Source of the DNA: Verrucomicrobiota bacterium
GTDB lineage: Bacteria > Chlamydiota > Chlamydiia > Chlamydiales > Rhabdochlamydiaceae
Length of the DNA stretch: 64,000 nucleotides
NCBI GenBank assembly: GCA_018240065.1
Contig: JAFEGH010000003.1
Coordinates: 92,261 to 156,260, forward strand
Reading direction: 5' to 3'
A model generated the notes under the pieces. That model worked only from the letters and a program-made list of their open reading frames with translations. It was not told the origin of the DNA and ran no database searches. Shown here in pieces: positions 8,611 to 16,891 of the stretch (position 1 is its first letter; each line of letters opens with the position of its first letter). A program made the position numbers and the translations under genes.

Positions 8611-9180
8611 ATGTCTGTAGGAAAAGCCCCCTCTTCTTCCATCCCTGGAATTTCTCCGATTACTATGAATGACGTTGCGTGCCACGAAACCAGCAACGAA
8701 AAGACTTCTGAGAAAACTCAGGAGAAAGAAATAGAAAAAAAAGCTGACCTCAATCCTGAGGCTTCTAATGCGGAGGCTCTCTCTGCAAAAGCTCCCAAGC
8801 AGTTTAGAATTTTGATTGCCGAGGACAATAAGTTGATGCGGCGCATTATTGAAAAACGTGTCATTGAAGAGGTTCTGGATGGTTCAATGGTCTTTGATAT
8901 GGCCTGGGATGGAAATGAAGCTATTGAAAAAGCCCGGACTACAAAATACCATCTTATCTTCATGGATTACATGATGCCCAATTGCTATGGGAATCATGCG
9001 GTCAAGGCGATCAGAGAATTTGACGCTGAGACTCCGATCGTCCTTCAAACCGACTCTGAGCAGGACGAGTTGGATGTCGCATTCCATGGACTTAGCATTC
9101 AGGGGTCGCTAAATGGAAAACTAAGATTGCTTTCTCAGGTTGTGCAGACTCTCGTAAAGTTAAAAATTCTCATTCAATAA
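8611..9180 (+). CDS. stand-alone response-regulator receiver-domain protein (copy 2)
   Basis: Paralogue of the preceding gene, 189 residues from ATG 8611 (preceded by GCAGG at 6 bases; the in-frame TTG at 8575 lies only 3 bases past the promoter -10 box and is unlikely). The N-terminal 63 residues are Ser/Glu/Lys-rich and differ from copy 1. The receiver (about 64-189) is nearly identical in its core: Glu71-Asp72, phospho-acceptor Asp119 in IFMDYMMP, a Thr at the switch position in VLQTD, and NGKL. The shared segment MAWDGNEAIEKARTTKYHLI shows recent or strongly constrained duplication, whereas residues after the phospho-acceptor (CYGNHAVK against CEGNEAVR) differ. No DNA-binding or enzymatic output domain, and no kinase nearby. 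Confidence 0.87.
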   Translation: MSVGKAPSSSIPGISPITMNDVACHETSNEKTSEKTQEKEIEKKADLNPEASNAEALSAKAPKQFRILIAEDNKLMRRIIEKRVIEEVLDGSMVFDMAWDGNEAIEKARTTKYHLIFMDYMMPNCYGNHAVKAIREFDAETPIVLQTDSEQDELDVAFHGLSIQGSLNGKLRLLSQVVQTLVKLKILIQ

Positions 9181-9613
9181 CGCTAAACCCGTTTTCAACA
9201 TGCGCGAACAACTTGAAGATTTGGGAATTTGAGAAAGAGGCCCCTCCAATTTTTTATCTGCTCTAGCGGCTATAAGCAAGAGGCAAGGCCGACCTAGGGC
9301 TAATATTCTTGGGGAAAGCCGACGCAGTCAAAAATCGATGATTCAAGTTGTTTATGTGTAATTCGAGTTATTGAAAATAATTCGACAAAGTGGCTTGATC
9401 GTATACAAAGTTATATCTCTCATGGGAAGCGACATTGCTTTTTAGAGAACCTATCCTAATAAAAAGTTTCAGTCGATAATTGGCCAAAATAATCCCTGAA
9501 ATTGGCGAAAAACTTTATTAGGATAGGTTAAATGTCTTTATTCCCTTTAAAAGGTGTAATAGTTTCATTTCCAGGCCATCCTTCACATCCAATTTCCTGA
9601 CAAGGCTTTGCTT
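9181..9613. other. intergenic region with an inverted-repeat element
   Basis: 433 bases with no credible gene. It contains the 82-base inverted-repeat element at 9448-9529 (separate entry). AAGG at 9602-9605 serves as the ribosome-binding site for the SulP gene. I see no clear terminator for the second receiver gene. Confidence 0.55.
9448..9529. repeat. 82-base inverted-repeat (MITE-like) element
   Basis: The left arm 9448-9463, AACCTATCCTAATAAA, is the perfect reverse complement of 9514-9529. The pairing continues as GTTTC/GAAAAAC with a two-base bulge, so arms of about 23 bases flank a 36-base interior. The outer AACCTATCC motif recurs at the ends of the inverted repeat at 55972-56043 and as a lone arm at 33077. 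This suggests a family of small palindromic elements, either non-autonomous transposon relatives or a structural RNA/terminator. Confidence 0.65.
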
Positions 9614-11335
9614 ATGTCTACTTCTGTGCGCCGTAAAGATAAGAAAAAATGGCATGACTTCGTCCCGAAGAGCGTCGTCTGCCTGCTTCGCGAACCTTAC
9701 TCATTCTTCCTCTTCCGCAAGGACCTGCAAGCCGGAGTCACAGTCGGCATCGTCGCTTTGCCGCTTGCCATGGCCTTTGCGATCGCGTCCGGCGTTCCCC
9801 CGGAGAGAGGAATTTTTACTGCTGTCATTGCGGGGTTCCTAATCTCGCTATTGGGCGGGAGCCGTGTGCAGATCGGCGGTCCAACAGGAGCTTTTGTCGT
9901 TATCGTTTACGGTATTGTCATGCGCGAAGGATATGGCGGGCTGATTGCCGCGACCCTGATCGCGGCCGTTTTTCTGCTCATCATGGGCTTCAGCCGGATG
10001 GGCACTCTGATCAAGTATATCCCTTATCCTCTCGTCACAGGATTTACAACAGGGATCGCCGTCATCATCTTCTCCTCGCAGGTAAAAGACTTCCTGGGCC
10101 TGAAGATGGACAAGGTTCCGGCGGATTTCATTCCTAAGTGGGAGGCGTTTTTCAGGGCATTGCCAACATGGGATTCTGCTGCGTTTTCTGTCGCGGCGGG
10201 AACTCTTGCGCTCATTCTCTTGATACGCCGGTTCATTCCGCAGGTTCCCTGGGGGATCGCCTCGATCGTCTTGGCGACGCTTGTCTGCTGGGGGTTCCAT
10301 CTTCCTGTCGAGACCATTGCCTCCCGCTTTGGGGAAATTCCCCGTACCCTTCCCTGGCCCTCCCTTCCTGATCTTCCCAACACATTCAATGCCTGGAGCC
10401 GGCTGGTTCCCGATGCGATCACGATCGCTCTTCTTGCAGGGATCGAATCGCTGCTGTCTGCGGTCGTCGCCGATGGGATGATCGGGGGGCGGCACAAGTC
10501 CAACTGCGAACTCGTCGCGCAGGGGATGGCCAATTTGGGATCCTCCGTCTTCGGCGGCATTCCAGCGACCGGTGCGATCGCGCGCACGGCGACGAATGTC
10601 AAGACGGGCGGAAGAACTCCTGTGGCCGGCATGATCCATGCCGTCACGTTGTTCTTGATCGTGCTCGCCTTTGCTCCCATCGTCAGCATGATCCCCATGG
10701 CAGCTCTATCCGCGGTACTTGTGATGGTTGCCTGGAATATGAGCGAAGCGGAGAGGTTCCGCCATTTGCTCAAAGCTCCACTTGGCGATGTCGCAGTTCT
10801 AATGACTTCATTCCTTTTGACGGTGCTCGTGGATTTGACTGTCGCGGTCGAGGTGGGAATGATCCTGGCGGCGTTTTTATTCATGAAGCGGGTCAGCGAT
10901 CTGAACAATGTCATCCCGCTTGCCAAGCTGGCTGATGAAAATGGAGGAGGGCTTGCGGAAGAGAAGGATCCCGACGCCATTATGAAAAAGACAGTTCCCG
11001 AGGGAGTCGAAGTCTACGAGATTAACGGCCCCTTCTTTTTCGGGATCGCCGACAGTCTGCAAAACGTGCTTCCTAACATGGAGCGCCCACCCAAGGTCTT
11101 TATTTTGCGGATGAGAAAAGTGCCGGCGATCGACGCGACAGGGCTGCATGCTCTGGATGAATTCTATGAGAAATGTAAACGCACTGGCACAATCTTGATC
11201 CTGTCCGGCGTCAAAGACACTCTGCAGGAGTCATTCAAAAAATTCGGGGTGCAGAAGAAAGTGGGAAGCGAGAATATTTTTCCCCATATCGACGCTGCAT
11301 TAGTGCGGGCCAGAAATCTTGTCAAAGCTCCGTAG
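9614..11335 (+). CDS. SulP-family (SLC26-type) anion transporter with STAS domain
   Basis: Inner-membrane anion permease of 573 residues. Family members move sulfate, bicarbonate, chloride or dicarboxylates; the substrate cannot be told. The N-terminal part has the SulP signature (DLQAGVTVGIVALPLAMAFA, then ASGVPPERGIFTAVIAGF and GSRVQIGGPTGAF), followed by about 10-12 membrane helices. The cytoplasmic STAS domain is at about 455-565 (VFILRMRKVPAIDATGLHAL). ATG 9614 (MSTSVRRKDKKK) is chosen over a TTG two codons earlier because AAGG at 9602-9605 is 8 bases away. The 3' end overlaps the convergent GT9 gene by 36 bases. No carbonic anhydrase or sulfate-assimilation gene is adjacent. Confidence 0.92.
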   Translation: MSTSVRRKDKKKWHDFVPKSVVCLLREPYSFFLFRKDLQAGVTVGIVALPLAMAFAIASGVPPERGIFTAVIAGFLISLLGGSRVQIGGPTGAFVVIVYGIVMREGYGGLIAATLIAAVFLLIMGFSRMGTLIKYIPYPLVTGFTTGIAVIIFSSQVKDFLGLKMDKVPADFIPKWEAFFRALPTWDSAAFSVAAGTLALILLIRRFIPQVPWGIASIVLATLVCWGFHLPVETIASRFGEIPRTLPWPSLPDLPNTFNAWSRLVPDAITIALLAGIESLLSAVVADGMIGGRHKSNCELVAQGMANLGSSVFGGIPATGAIARTATNVKTGGRTPVAGMIHAVTLFLIVLAFAPIVSMIPMAALSAVLVMVAWNMSEAERFRHLLKAPLGDVAVLMTSFLLTVLVDLTVAVEVGMILAAFLFMKRVSDLNNVIPLAKLADENGGGLAEEKDPDAIMKKTVPEGVEVYEINGPFFFGIADSLQNVLPNMERPPKVFILRMRKVPAIDATGLHALDEFYEKCKRTGTILILSGVKDTLQESFKKFGVQKKVGSENIFPHIDAALVRARNLVKAP

Positions 11336-12232
11336 GACTTTGCCTGCGGTGATAAAACTCTGCCAACGGGTCTCTTTCAGCCGTAAAAATTTCCAGTTTG
11401 GCAAATAGGGGGGCGGCAGGACGAGCTGCCCTTTAAGCCAGCCCGGGCGCCAAAGCCGCATCCTTTTTTCATCATTTGCGATGATGAGCGTCGGGATGCC
11501 GAGATTCGAGGCCAGATGGCCGATCAGTGAATCATTGCCGATCACAAATCCCGATTCATAGACCATGGCGGCCAAATCGGGCAGCGTGGGCAGGTCAGCG
11601 AGAGTAAATCCTTCCTCTTCGACGCATTTCCACTCGGCCCGCTCCTGGGGGCCGACGCAAAACAGGGGGGTCAGTCCCTTCTCTTGCAGCTGCTTTGCGA
11701 CTTCAAGAAATCCCTTCGCTTTCCAGTTTTTTTCAGCTGCGCGGCTTGTCGGATGGATCAGCACCTGATTTTTTTTCGAGCGGAATGCAAGGGGTATCGG
11801 GGGAGTGAGGCCGTTTTCTTTGGAAGGGGTGGGCAAGTCGATGAGAGAAGCGACTGAAGCGGCGATATTTTCCGCCATTGGCAGATCTTTATCGAAGGCA
11901 AAGTCGAAAGAGGAAAGGGGAGCGTGCTTTGTCGAAAGATAGGTGGGATAAAACACGGACAGGCGCGGACGGGCGGTTTCCAGCAGCTTTTTGATGATTG
12001 GCGAGTTGTCGTTTTCCACAAGAATCAAATCGTAGGAGTTAAGCGCTTCGATGAGATCTTGCTGCGCGGGAGGGCGCTTTATGTCGTGGCCCGGGAACCA
12101 AGAGGCAAGCTCGGGGAGGAATGCGTGATAAGTCGTGACTTGATAACCTTCCTTCTTGAGTTGATGGGAGGCGATCATCATCAGCAGGGCATCTCCGATG
12201 CCAAGCGCCGGAAGGACAGCAGCAGTTTGCAT
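11300..12232 (-). CDS. glycosyltransferase family 9 (heptosyltransferase-like) protein
   Basis: A 310-residue GT-B glycosyltransferase resembling ADP-heptose:LPS heptosyltransferases (GT9). The N-terminus PALGIGDALLMMIASHQL is the acceptor-domain loop. In the C-terminal half are IHPTSRAAEKNWKAKGF (family H-P-x-S-x-x-K-x-W pattern), FCVGPQERAEW, and GNDSLIGHLASNLGIPTL, which replaces the usual D-S/T-G/A-xxH-x-A-x-x-x-x-x-P nucleotide-sugar motif with conservation of Asp, Ser, His and Pro. It probably acts on cell-envelope glycans at the cytoplasmic face. The start at 12232 lies 53 bases after the groEL-like gene, behind a GC-rich hairpin. Donor and acceptor are unknown; Chlamydiaceae LPS lacks heptose, so a different sugar is possible. 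Confidence 0.75.
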   Translation of the reverse strand: MQTAAVLPALGIGDALLMMIASHQLKKEGYQVTTYHAFLPELASWFPGHDIKRPPAQQDLIEALNSYDLILVENDNSPIIKKLLETARPRLSVFYPTYLSTKHAPLSSFDFAFDKDLPMAENIAASVASLIDLPTPSKENGLTPPIPLAFRSKKNQVLIHPTSRAAEKNWKAKGFLEVAKQLQEKGLTPLFCVGPQERAEWKCVEEEGFTLADLPTLPDLAAMVYESGFVIGNDSLIGHLASNLGIPTLIIANDEKRMRLWRPGWLKGQLVLPPPYLPNWKFLRLKETRWQSFITAGKVLRSFDKISGPH

Positions 12233-12244
12233 AAAAGGTGAGAT

Positions 12245-12272
12245 CCCCGGCTCCCCAAAAAAGGAGCCGAGG
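12245..12272 (-). terminator. GC-rich hairpin between groEL-like gene and GT9 gene
   Basis: CCTCGGCTCC (12272-12263, minus strand) pairs with GGGGAGCCGGGG (arm 12254-12245) with one mismatch around a loop containing six T. No long T-run follows the stem, so it could be a weak terminator or a processing/attenuation site after the chaperonin gene rather than a full stop. Confidence 0.45.
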
Positions 12273-12285
12273 CATTTGGTGTGGG

Positions 12286-13890
12286 TTATTTCTTCTCTTC
12301 TTCCTCTTCAGGAGCGTTGCCGATCAACGCTTCGGAGAGAAGAACGACGCCGGCTGTGGAGACAGCGTAGCGCAGCGCGTTTTTGACCACTTTCGCAGGA
12401 TCGACGACGCCTGCCTTGAGCAGATCTTCGACTTTTTCCGACATTGCGTTGAACCCGAAATGGACTCCTTGCGCGAACACATCGCTTAAGACGACAGAGC
12501 TATCGAAACCTGTGTTGGAGACGATCTGCTTGAAGGGGGCTTCGCAGGCTTTAAAGACGATCTGGGCGCCGATCTCTTCGTCGCCGGAGAGCTTCAGAGC
12601 CGCTGATTTTGCGGCGCGGAGCAGAGCGCATCCGCCGCCGATGACGATCCCTTCTTCGATCGCCGCGCGGGTCGAGTTCAGGCTGTCTTCGAACATCTGT
12701 TTTTTCTGTTTCATTTCAGGTTCTGTCGCTGCACCGACGCGGATGACGGCAACCCCGCCGCTCAGCTTTGCTTTGCGCTCTTCTAGCTTCTCTTTGTCGT
12801 AAGAGCTTGTCGCGTTTGAGATTTCCCCTTCGATCTGCTTGATGCGCGCCTGGATCGCTTTTGGTGTGCCTTTTCCGCCGACAACTGTCGTCTTGTCTTT
12901 GTTGATAAGGATCTTTTCAGCAGAGCCTAGCATATCGACCGTCGCGTCTTTGAGAGCGGTCCCCGTTTCTTCGGAGACGAGCGTTCCGCCGGTGAGGACG
13001 GCCAGGTCTTCCAGAAGCGATTTGCGTCTGTCCCCAAAGCCGGGAGCCTTGACAGCGGCGACTTTGATCGTCCCGCGGAGTTTGTTGACGACAAGCGTGG
13101 AGAGGGCATCGCCTTCGATGTCTTCAGCGATGATCAGCAGTTCTGACGCGGTGGTCGCGATCGCCTGCAGGATGGGGAGGATCTCCTGGACGGAGGAGAT
13201 TTTTTTATCGGTGATCAGTACTTTCGCATCGGTCATTTCGACGCTCATCGACTCTGCGTTCGTGCAAAAGTAGGCGCTCAAATAGCCGCGGTCGAATTGC
13301 ATTCCCTCGACCATCTCAACCGAGGTTTCAGTCCCTTTGCCCTCTTCAATGGTGATGACGCCTTCCTTGCCGACTTTTTTCACTGCGTCGGCGATCATTT
13401 CCCCGATGGCTTTATTGCCGGAGGCGGACGCAATCGCGATGTTCTTGGTTTCGCTCTCATTTTTGATTGCGATCGCAGTTTTTTCCAGCTCCTGGACGAT
13501 GGCATCGACGGCCTTGTCCATGCCGCGCTTCAGCGTAATCGGAGAGGCTCCTGAGGCGATGTTCCTGACGCCGTTTTGGACAAGCGCCCGGAGCAAAAGG
13601 ATGCTCGATGTTGTTCCGTCGCCGCACTTTTCTTTCATTTTGCTGGCGACTTCTTTGCCGAGGGAGACTCCCATGTTGGCATACTGGTCTTTCAGCTCGA
13701 TGTCTTTGACGATGCTGTTGCCGTCGTTGGTGATCGTAGGAGCGCCCCAGGAAGCCTGAAGGCCGACGTTGCGCCCTTTGGGCCCGAGCGTCACGCCGAC
13801 GACGTCGGCGAGTTTGTCGATCCCTTCGCGAAGCTTGTTTCTTGCTTCTTCTTCAAAAATCAATTCCTTAGGTGTAGACATATTCATCAT
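12286..13890 (-). CDS. groEL3: GroEL-like chaperonin paralogue (GroEL3 position), no groES nearby
   Basis: 60-kDa chaperonin of 534 residues with good conservation: LGPKGRNV, TNDGNSI, the ATP-binding CGDGTT with Asp91 (E. coli Asp87), the catalytic Asp in the FEDSLNSTRAAIEEG segment (E. coli Asp398), and IGGGCALLR. The C-terminus ends in an acidic EEEEEKK tail instead of the GGM repeat. E. coli SerThr-rich GDGTTTAT is GDGTTSSI here. No groES follows. Chlamydiae carry several groEL genes, and the one beside murF is groEL3 in Chlamydia; that is the basis of the symbol. The ATG overlaps the coaX stop (ATGATGA); ATGs at 13887 or 13881 are alternative starts, 13887 being best spaced from AAGGA. 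Paralogue function is uncertain. Confidence 0.88.
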   Translation of the reverse strand: MMNMSTPKELIFEEEARNKLREGIDKLADVVGVTLGPKGRNVGLQASWGAPTITNDGNSIVKDIELKDQYANMGVSLGKEVASKMKEKCGDGTTSSILLLRALVQNGVRNIASGASPITLKRGMDKAVDAIVQELEKTAIAIKNESETKNIAIASASGNKAIGEMIADAVKKVGKEGVITIEEGKGTETSVEMVEGMQFDRGYLSAYFCTNAESMSVEMTDAKVLITDKKISSVQEILPILQAIATTASELLIIAEDIEGDALSTLVVNKLRGTIKVAAVKAPGFGDRRKSLLEDLAVLTGGTLVSEETGTALKDATVDMLGSAEKILINKDKTTVVGGKGTPKAIQARIKQIEGEISNATSSYDKEKLEERKAKLSGGVAVIRVGAATEPEMKQKKQMFEDSLNSTRAAIEEGIVIGGGCALLRAAKSAALKLSGDEEIGAQIVFKACEAPFKQIVSNTGFDSSVVLSDVFAQGVHFGFNAMSEKVEDLLKAGVVDPAKVVKNALRYAVSTAGVVLLSEALIGNAPEEEEEKK

Positions 13891-14675
13891 TCCTTTTTTG
13901 TTAATTCCGTAAGAATTTCATGCAGCCCGACCAGAGTCAGGTGCGGATCAATAAAATCAACAAGCTCCTTCAAGTCGTCGATGAACTCGACTTTGTCCGC
14001 GCACACGTTCGTATCGTCGATCCGCGTCGCGCCGCCGGTCGCGATGACTTTGACGGAACTTGGGGAGAGGGCAGTCATCTGCAGTTCCGCGATCATTCGT
14101 TCGATCGCTCCGAGCTGGCCATAGTAAATGCCCCCCTGCAGGTGGGTCTCGGTCGTCTTCGCAAGGGCCGATGAGGGCTTCTTGAAGGAGACGAGCGGAA
14201 GTTTGTCGGTGTAATCGGACAGCGCTTTGGCGCAAAGTCCGGCTCCAAGGTAGATCATGCCTCCCAAGTACCGTCCTTCTTTGGCGATGAAGTCGACGGT
14301 GATCGCCGTGCCGATATCGACGACGATGCAGTCATTGAGGGGAGCGCGGGCTAGCGCGCCATAGGCGTTTGCGATCCTGTCGTGGCCGAGTTGCTCGGGT
14401 TCATCGACATCGAGGATGAGCTTGAGCTTGGCGAAATCGAGAAATGTGTAAGGGATATTCTGCTGCTCAAGAGAATTTCTGATCGGCTCTTCTGCTTTGG
14501 AATTCACCGAAGAGACCAGGACGTTCTTAATCGGTTTGCCGCCGATGTGGCGCATCAGCTGGTCTTTTGGCATCGGATGCGACGCAAGGGCAAACTCGTC
14601 GACAAGAGTTTTGTCATTGAACAGACCTCCTTTGATGAGCGAATTGCCGATATCCAGAACGAGATCGAGTGTCAT
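13887..14675 (-). CDS. coaX: type III pantothenate kinase CoaX
   Basis: Pantothenate kinase of the CoaX (type III) class: ATP-dependent phosphorylation of pantothenate, the first step of coenzyme A synthesis, in the cytoplasm. It has 262 residues, the usual length. ASKHA-fold motifs are visible: N-terminal phosphate loop DIGNSLIKGGLF, EQLGHDRIANAYGA (family G-x-D-R), VVDIGTAITVDFI with the catalytic Asp and Thr, and YLGGMIYLGAG. Its stop overlaps the start of the downstream chaperonin gene, so the two are translationally coupled. The 150 bases upstream, to nadC, are the likely promoter region. Confidence 0.93.
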   Translation of the reverse strand: MTLDLVLDIGNSLIKGGLFNDKTLVDEFALASHPMPKDQLMRHIGGKPIKNVLVSSVNSKAEEPIRNSLEQQNIPYTFLDFAKLKLILDVDEPEQLGHDRIANAYGALARAPLNDCIVVDIGTAITVDFIAKEGRYLGGMIYLGAGLCAKALSDYTDKLPLVSFKKPSSALAKTTETHLQGGIYYGQLGAIERMIAELQMTALSPSSVKVIATGGATRIDDTNVCADKVEFIDDLKELVDFIDPHLTLVGLHEILTELTKKE

Positions 14676-14824
14676 GAGGCTATCTCACTATTCGAAGATG
14701 AAGATTTTTGCAGGATTTTTTTCGCAAATTTTTGAGATGCTGCGTAGGGCATGCCTAAGCAAGCAACATCCCTAAAATTTGAGAAGAAAAGCGCGTTTGA
14801 AAGAATATGAGGCAGGCTCATCGT

Positions 14825-15700
14825 TTACATCCTCAGGCTGATATCGACAGCCGTCACCGAGTGGGTCAGGGCCCCGATTGAGATTCCATTCACGCCGGCA
14901 GCGGCATAGTCCCTCACATTGGAGAGGTTAATTCCGCCCGACGCTTCCAAATAGGCTTTTCCCTTTGCAATTTTAACAGCCTCTGCAACAAGCAGGGGGG
15001 CCATGTTGTCGAGCAGGATCAGATCGGCTTTTGCGTCGAGGGCCTCCTCAAGCATCTCCATATTTTCGACTTCCACTTCTATCCTGGCGTCCGGCTGCAG
15101 AATTCTCGCGCGGAGCACCGCTTCATAGACAGGATGAGCGGTCGATTCTTTGAGCAGCTTGAGGTGGTTGTTTTTGATCAGAAAGCGGTCTTCGAGATGG
15201 AAGCGGTGGTTCTTTCCTCCTCCGACAACGACAGCGTATTTTTGAATGGCCCGCAGTCCGGGCAGAGTTTTGCGCGTATCGAGAATGTCGCAGCTAAAGC
15301 CTTTCACAGCTTGAACGAATTCCGAGGTGAGATGGGCGATCCCGCTGGCGTGCTGCAAAATATTTAGCGCCGTGCGCTCGCCGGAAAGGATCGATCGGGC
15401 CTTGCCTTCGATAGAAGCCAGGACCATGCCATCTGCGCAGACTTCCCCGTCAGCAGCGTGAACTTGCCAGGAGAGAGTCTCATCGATTGCGCAGCAGATC
15501 ATGGGGAGAAAACGGAGGCCGGCCACCCTGGAATTTTGTTTTATAACAAAGTCGGCGCGGGTCGTTTTTTCAGGAGAAATGCAAGCTTCTGAAGTGATAT
15601 CGAATGCGGCGCGGTCTTCGGTGAGTGCAAGAAGAATGGTCCGGCGGACTTCCTGATCTAAACCCTCAATATTTGATTGCGCACGGTTCAAATGGTCCAT
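14825..15700 (-). CDS. nadC: nicotinate-nucleotide pyrophosphorylase (quinolinate phosphoribosyltransferase)
   Basis: Type II phosphoribosyltransferase converting quinolinate and PRPP to nicotinate mononucleotide in de novo NAD synthesis. It has 291 residues. Signature segments: GERTALNILQHASGIAH, ILDTRKTLPGLRAIQKYAV, GGGKNHRFHLEDRFLIKNNH, IEVEVEN, and EASGGINLSNVRDYAAAGVNGISIG, which together carry the quinolinate- and PRPP-binding Arg, Lys and His residues. No nadA or nadB neighbour, so the quinolinate source is not shown here; nadD, the next enzyme, is in this window at 42588. Chlamydiaceae import NAD from the host and lack this route, so the gene fits an environmental chlamydia. Confidence 0.94.
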   Translation of the reverse strand: MDHLNRAQSNIEGLDQEVRRTILLALTEDRAAFDITSEACISPEKTTRADFVIKQNSRVAGLRFLPMICCAIDETLSWQVHAADGEVCADGMVLASIEGKARSILSGERTALNILQHASGIAHLTSEFVQAVKGFSCDILDTRKTLPGLRAIQKYAVVVGGGKNHRFHLEDRFLIKNNHLKLLKESTAHPVYEAVLRARILQPDARIEVEVENMEMLEEALDAKADLILLDNMAPLLVAEAVKIAKGKAYLEASGGINLSNVRDYAAAGVNGISIGALTHSVTAVDISLRM

Positions 15701-15806
15701 GGATCATCACCTCTACGGGAGAGAAATTCACCACCAACTATAGGGAAAGAAAAGTTATTATGCAATCCGCAATCCCGATAGATTTAGCAAGCTGGCGTTT
15801 CGACTG

Positions 15807-16622
15807 CTAATCATTGGTGAAATGCTTATAAACTTCCCTTTTGGGGAGATGGCGCATCTGTGCGGCCATTTTGATCGCCTCCTGCTTGTTTAAATGCAGG
15901 TCTTTTTGAAGCATTTCGACCAGCTCCTGCAAGGAGAGGTGTTCGTAGGAGATCCGCTCGGCGGGAGGACTGAGGAGGAGAACCATTTCACCGCGCGGGG
16001 GATTTTTCTTAAAATGTTCCATCAGCTCTTCCGCTGTGCCGAATAGGCATTCCTCGTGGAGCTTGGTCAGCTCGCGCGCGACGGAAAGTTTTCTCTCGGG
16101 GCAGAGCTGAAGAAGAGCGGACAAGGTCTCTTCGATTCGGTGGGGAGTCTCATAGGCGATCGTTGTTCCTGTATAGAGGAGGGCCTGCGACAGGACAGTC
16201 TGCAGCTCTTTCTCTTTTTTGGGGAGAAAGCCGATGAACTGGAACGGAGCGGACGGCATCCCTGATAGGATGAGAGCGTCCACAATCGCGCAAGCGCCGG
16301 GCAGCGCGGTGACGGCGACACCCTCCAGGCGGCATCTAGCCACGATCTGCTCTCCCGGATCGGAGATGAGAGGGGTTCCTGCGTCGGAGATCAGGGCGAT
16401 CATTTTTCCAGCCTTGAGATCGGCGATGACCGGATCTTCCTCCTGGGACTCATTGAATTTGTGAAAAGATTTAAGGGGAGCTGCAATTCCATAGTGTTCG
16501 AGCAGGCCGCGGCTGTGGCGCGTGTCTTCGCAAAGGATGTAATCGCATTTTTTTAAAATCTCGACGGCGCGGTAGGTAAAATCAGCGAGGTTGCCAATCG
16601 GCGTTGAAACGAGATAGAGCAC
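15807..16622 (-). CDS. rsmI: 16S rRNA 2'-O-methyltransferase RsmI
   Basis: SAM-dependent methyltransferase that modifies C1402 of 16S rRNA at the 2'-hydroxyl (tetrapyrrole-methylase fold). It has 271 residues, typical length. Signatures are LYLVSTPIGNLADFTYRA, CEDTRHSRGLLEHYGI, ALISDAGTPLISDPG and FIGFLPKK. The start is GTG at 16622; an in-frame stop lies immediately upstream, so no longer protein is possible. It follows the tRNA-Cys gene on the same strand, only 16 bases from the encoded CCA. Confidence 0.94.
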   Translation of the reverse strand: MLYLVSTPIGNLADFTYRAVEILKKCDYILCEDTRHSRGLLEHYGIAAPLKSFHKFNESQEEDPVIADLKAGKMIALISDAGTPLISDPGEQIVARCRLEGVAVTALPGACAIVDALILSGMPSAPFQFIGFLPKKEKELQTVLSQALLYTGTTIAYETPHRIEETLSALLQLCPERKLSVARELTKLHEECLFGTAEELMEHFKKNPPRGEMVLLLSPPAERISYEHLSLQELVEMLQKDLHLNKQEAIKMAAQMRHLPKREVYKHFTND

Positions 16623-16638
16623 TTAGGATACTTCAAGT

Positions 16639-16713
16639 TGGAGGTGGCACCCAGATTTGAACTGGGGAATGGAAGCTTTGCAGGCTTCTGCCTTACCACT
16701 TGGCTATGCCACC
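16639..16713 (-). tRNA. tRNA-Cys (anticodon GCA)
   Basis: Full cloverleaf on the minus strand: acceptor GGTGGCA/TGCCACC, D-arm GCCA-AGTGGTAA-GGC, anticodon stem GAAGC/GCTTC with loop CTGCAAA (anticodon GCA), five-base variable loop, T-arm CCCAG-TTCAAAT-CTGGG, discriminator U as expected for tRNA-Cys, and encoded CCA at 16641-16639. Confidence 0.95.
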
Positions 16714-16891
16714 AATGAAGCAAAAAGTATGCTCTTTAGTCCCATATGTCGTCAATTTAAAAACAGAAAATCGCTCTTGAATAGCAGAAAATAATTTAGT
16801 TATCGATGCCCTCGATCCATTCCTTTCGATCTTTTCCAGGACTCTTTGAGGGTCTTGGAAAATTCACGAAAGGAATGGCATCAGGCATGCC

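Noticed and set aside
9848..10980. Long antisense open frames opposite the SulP gene
   Set aside because: Shadows of GC-rich codon use in a clear transporter gene.
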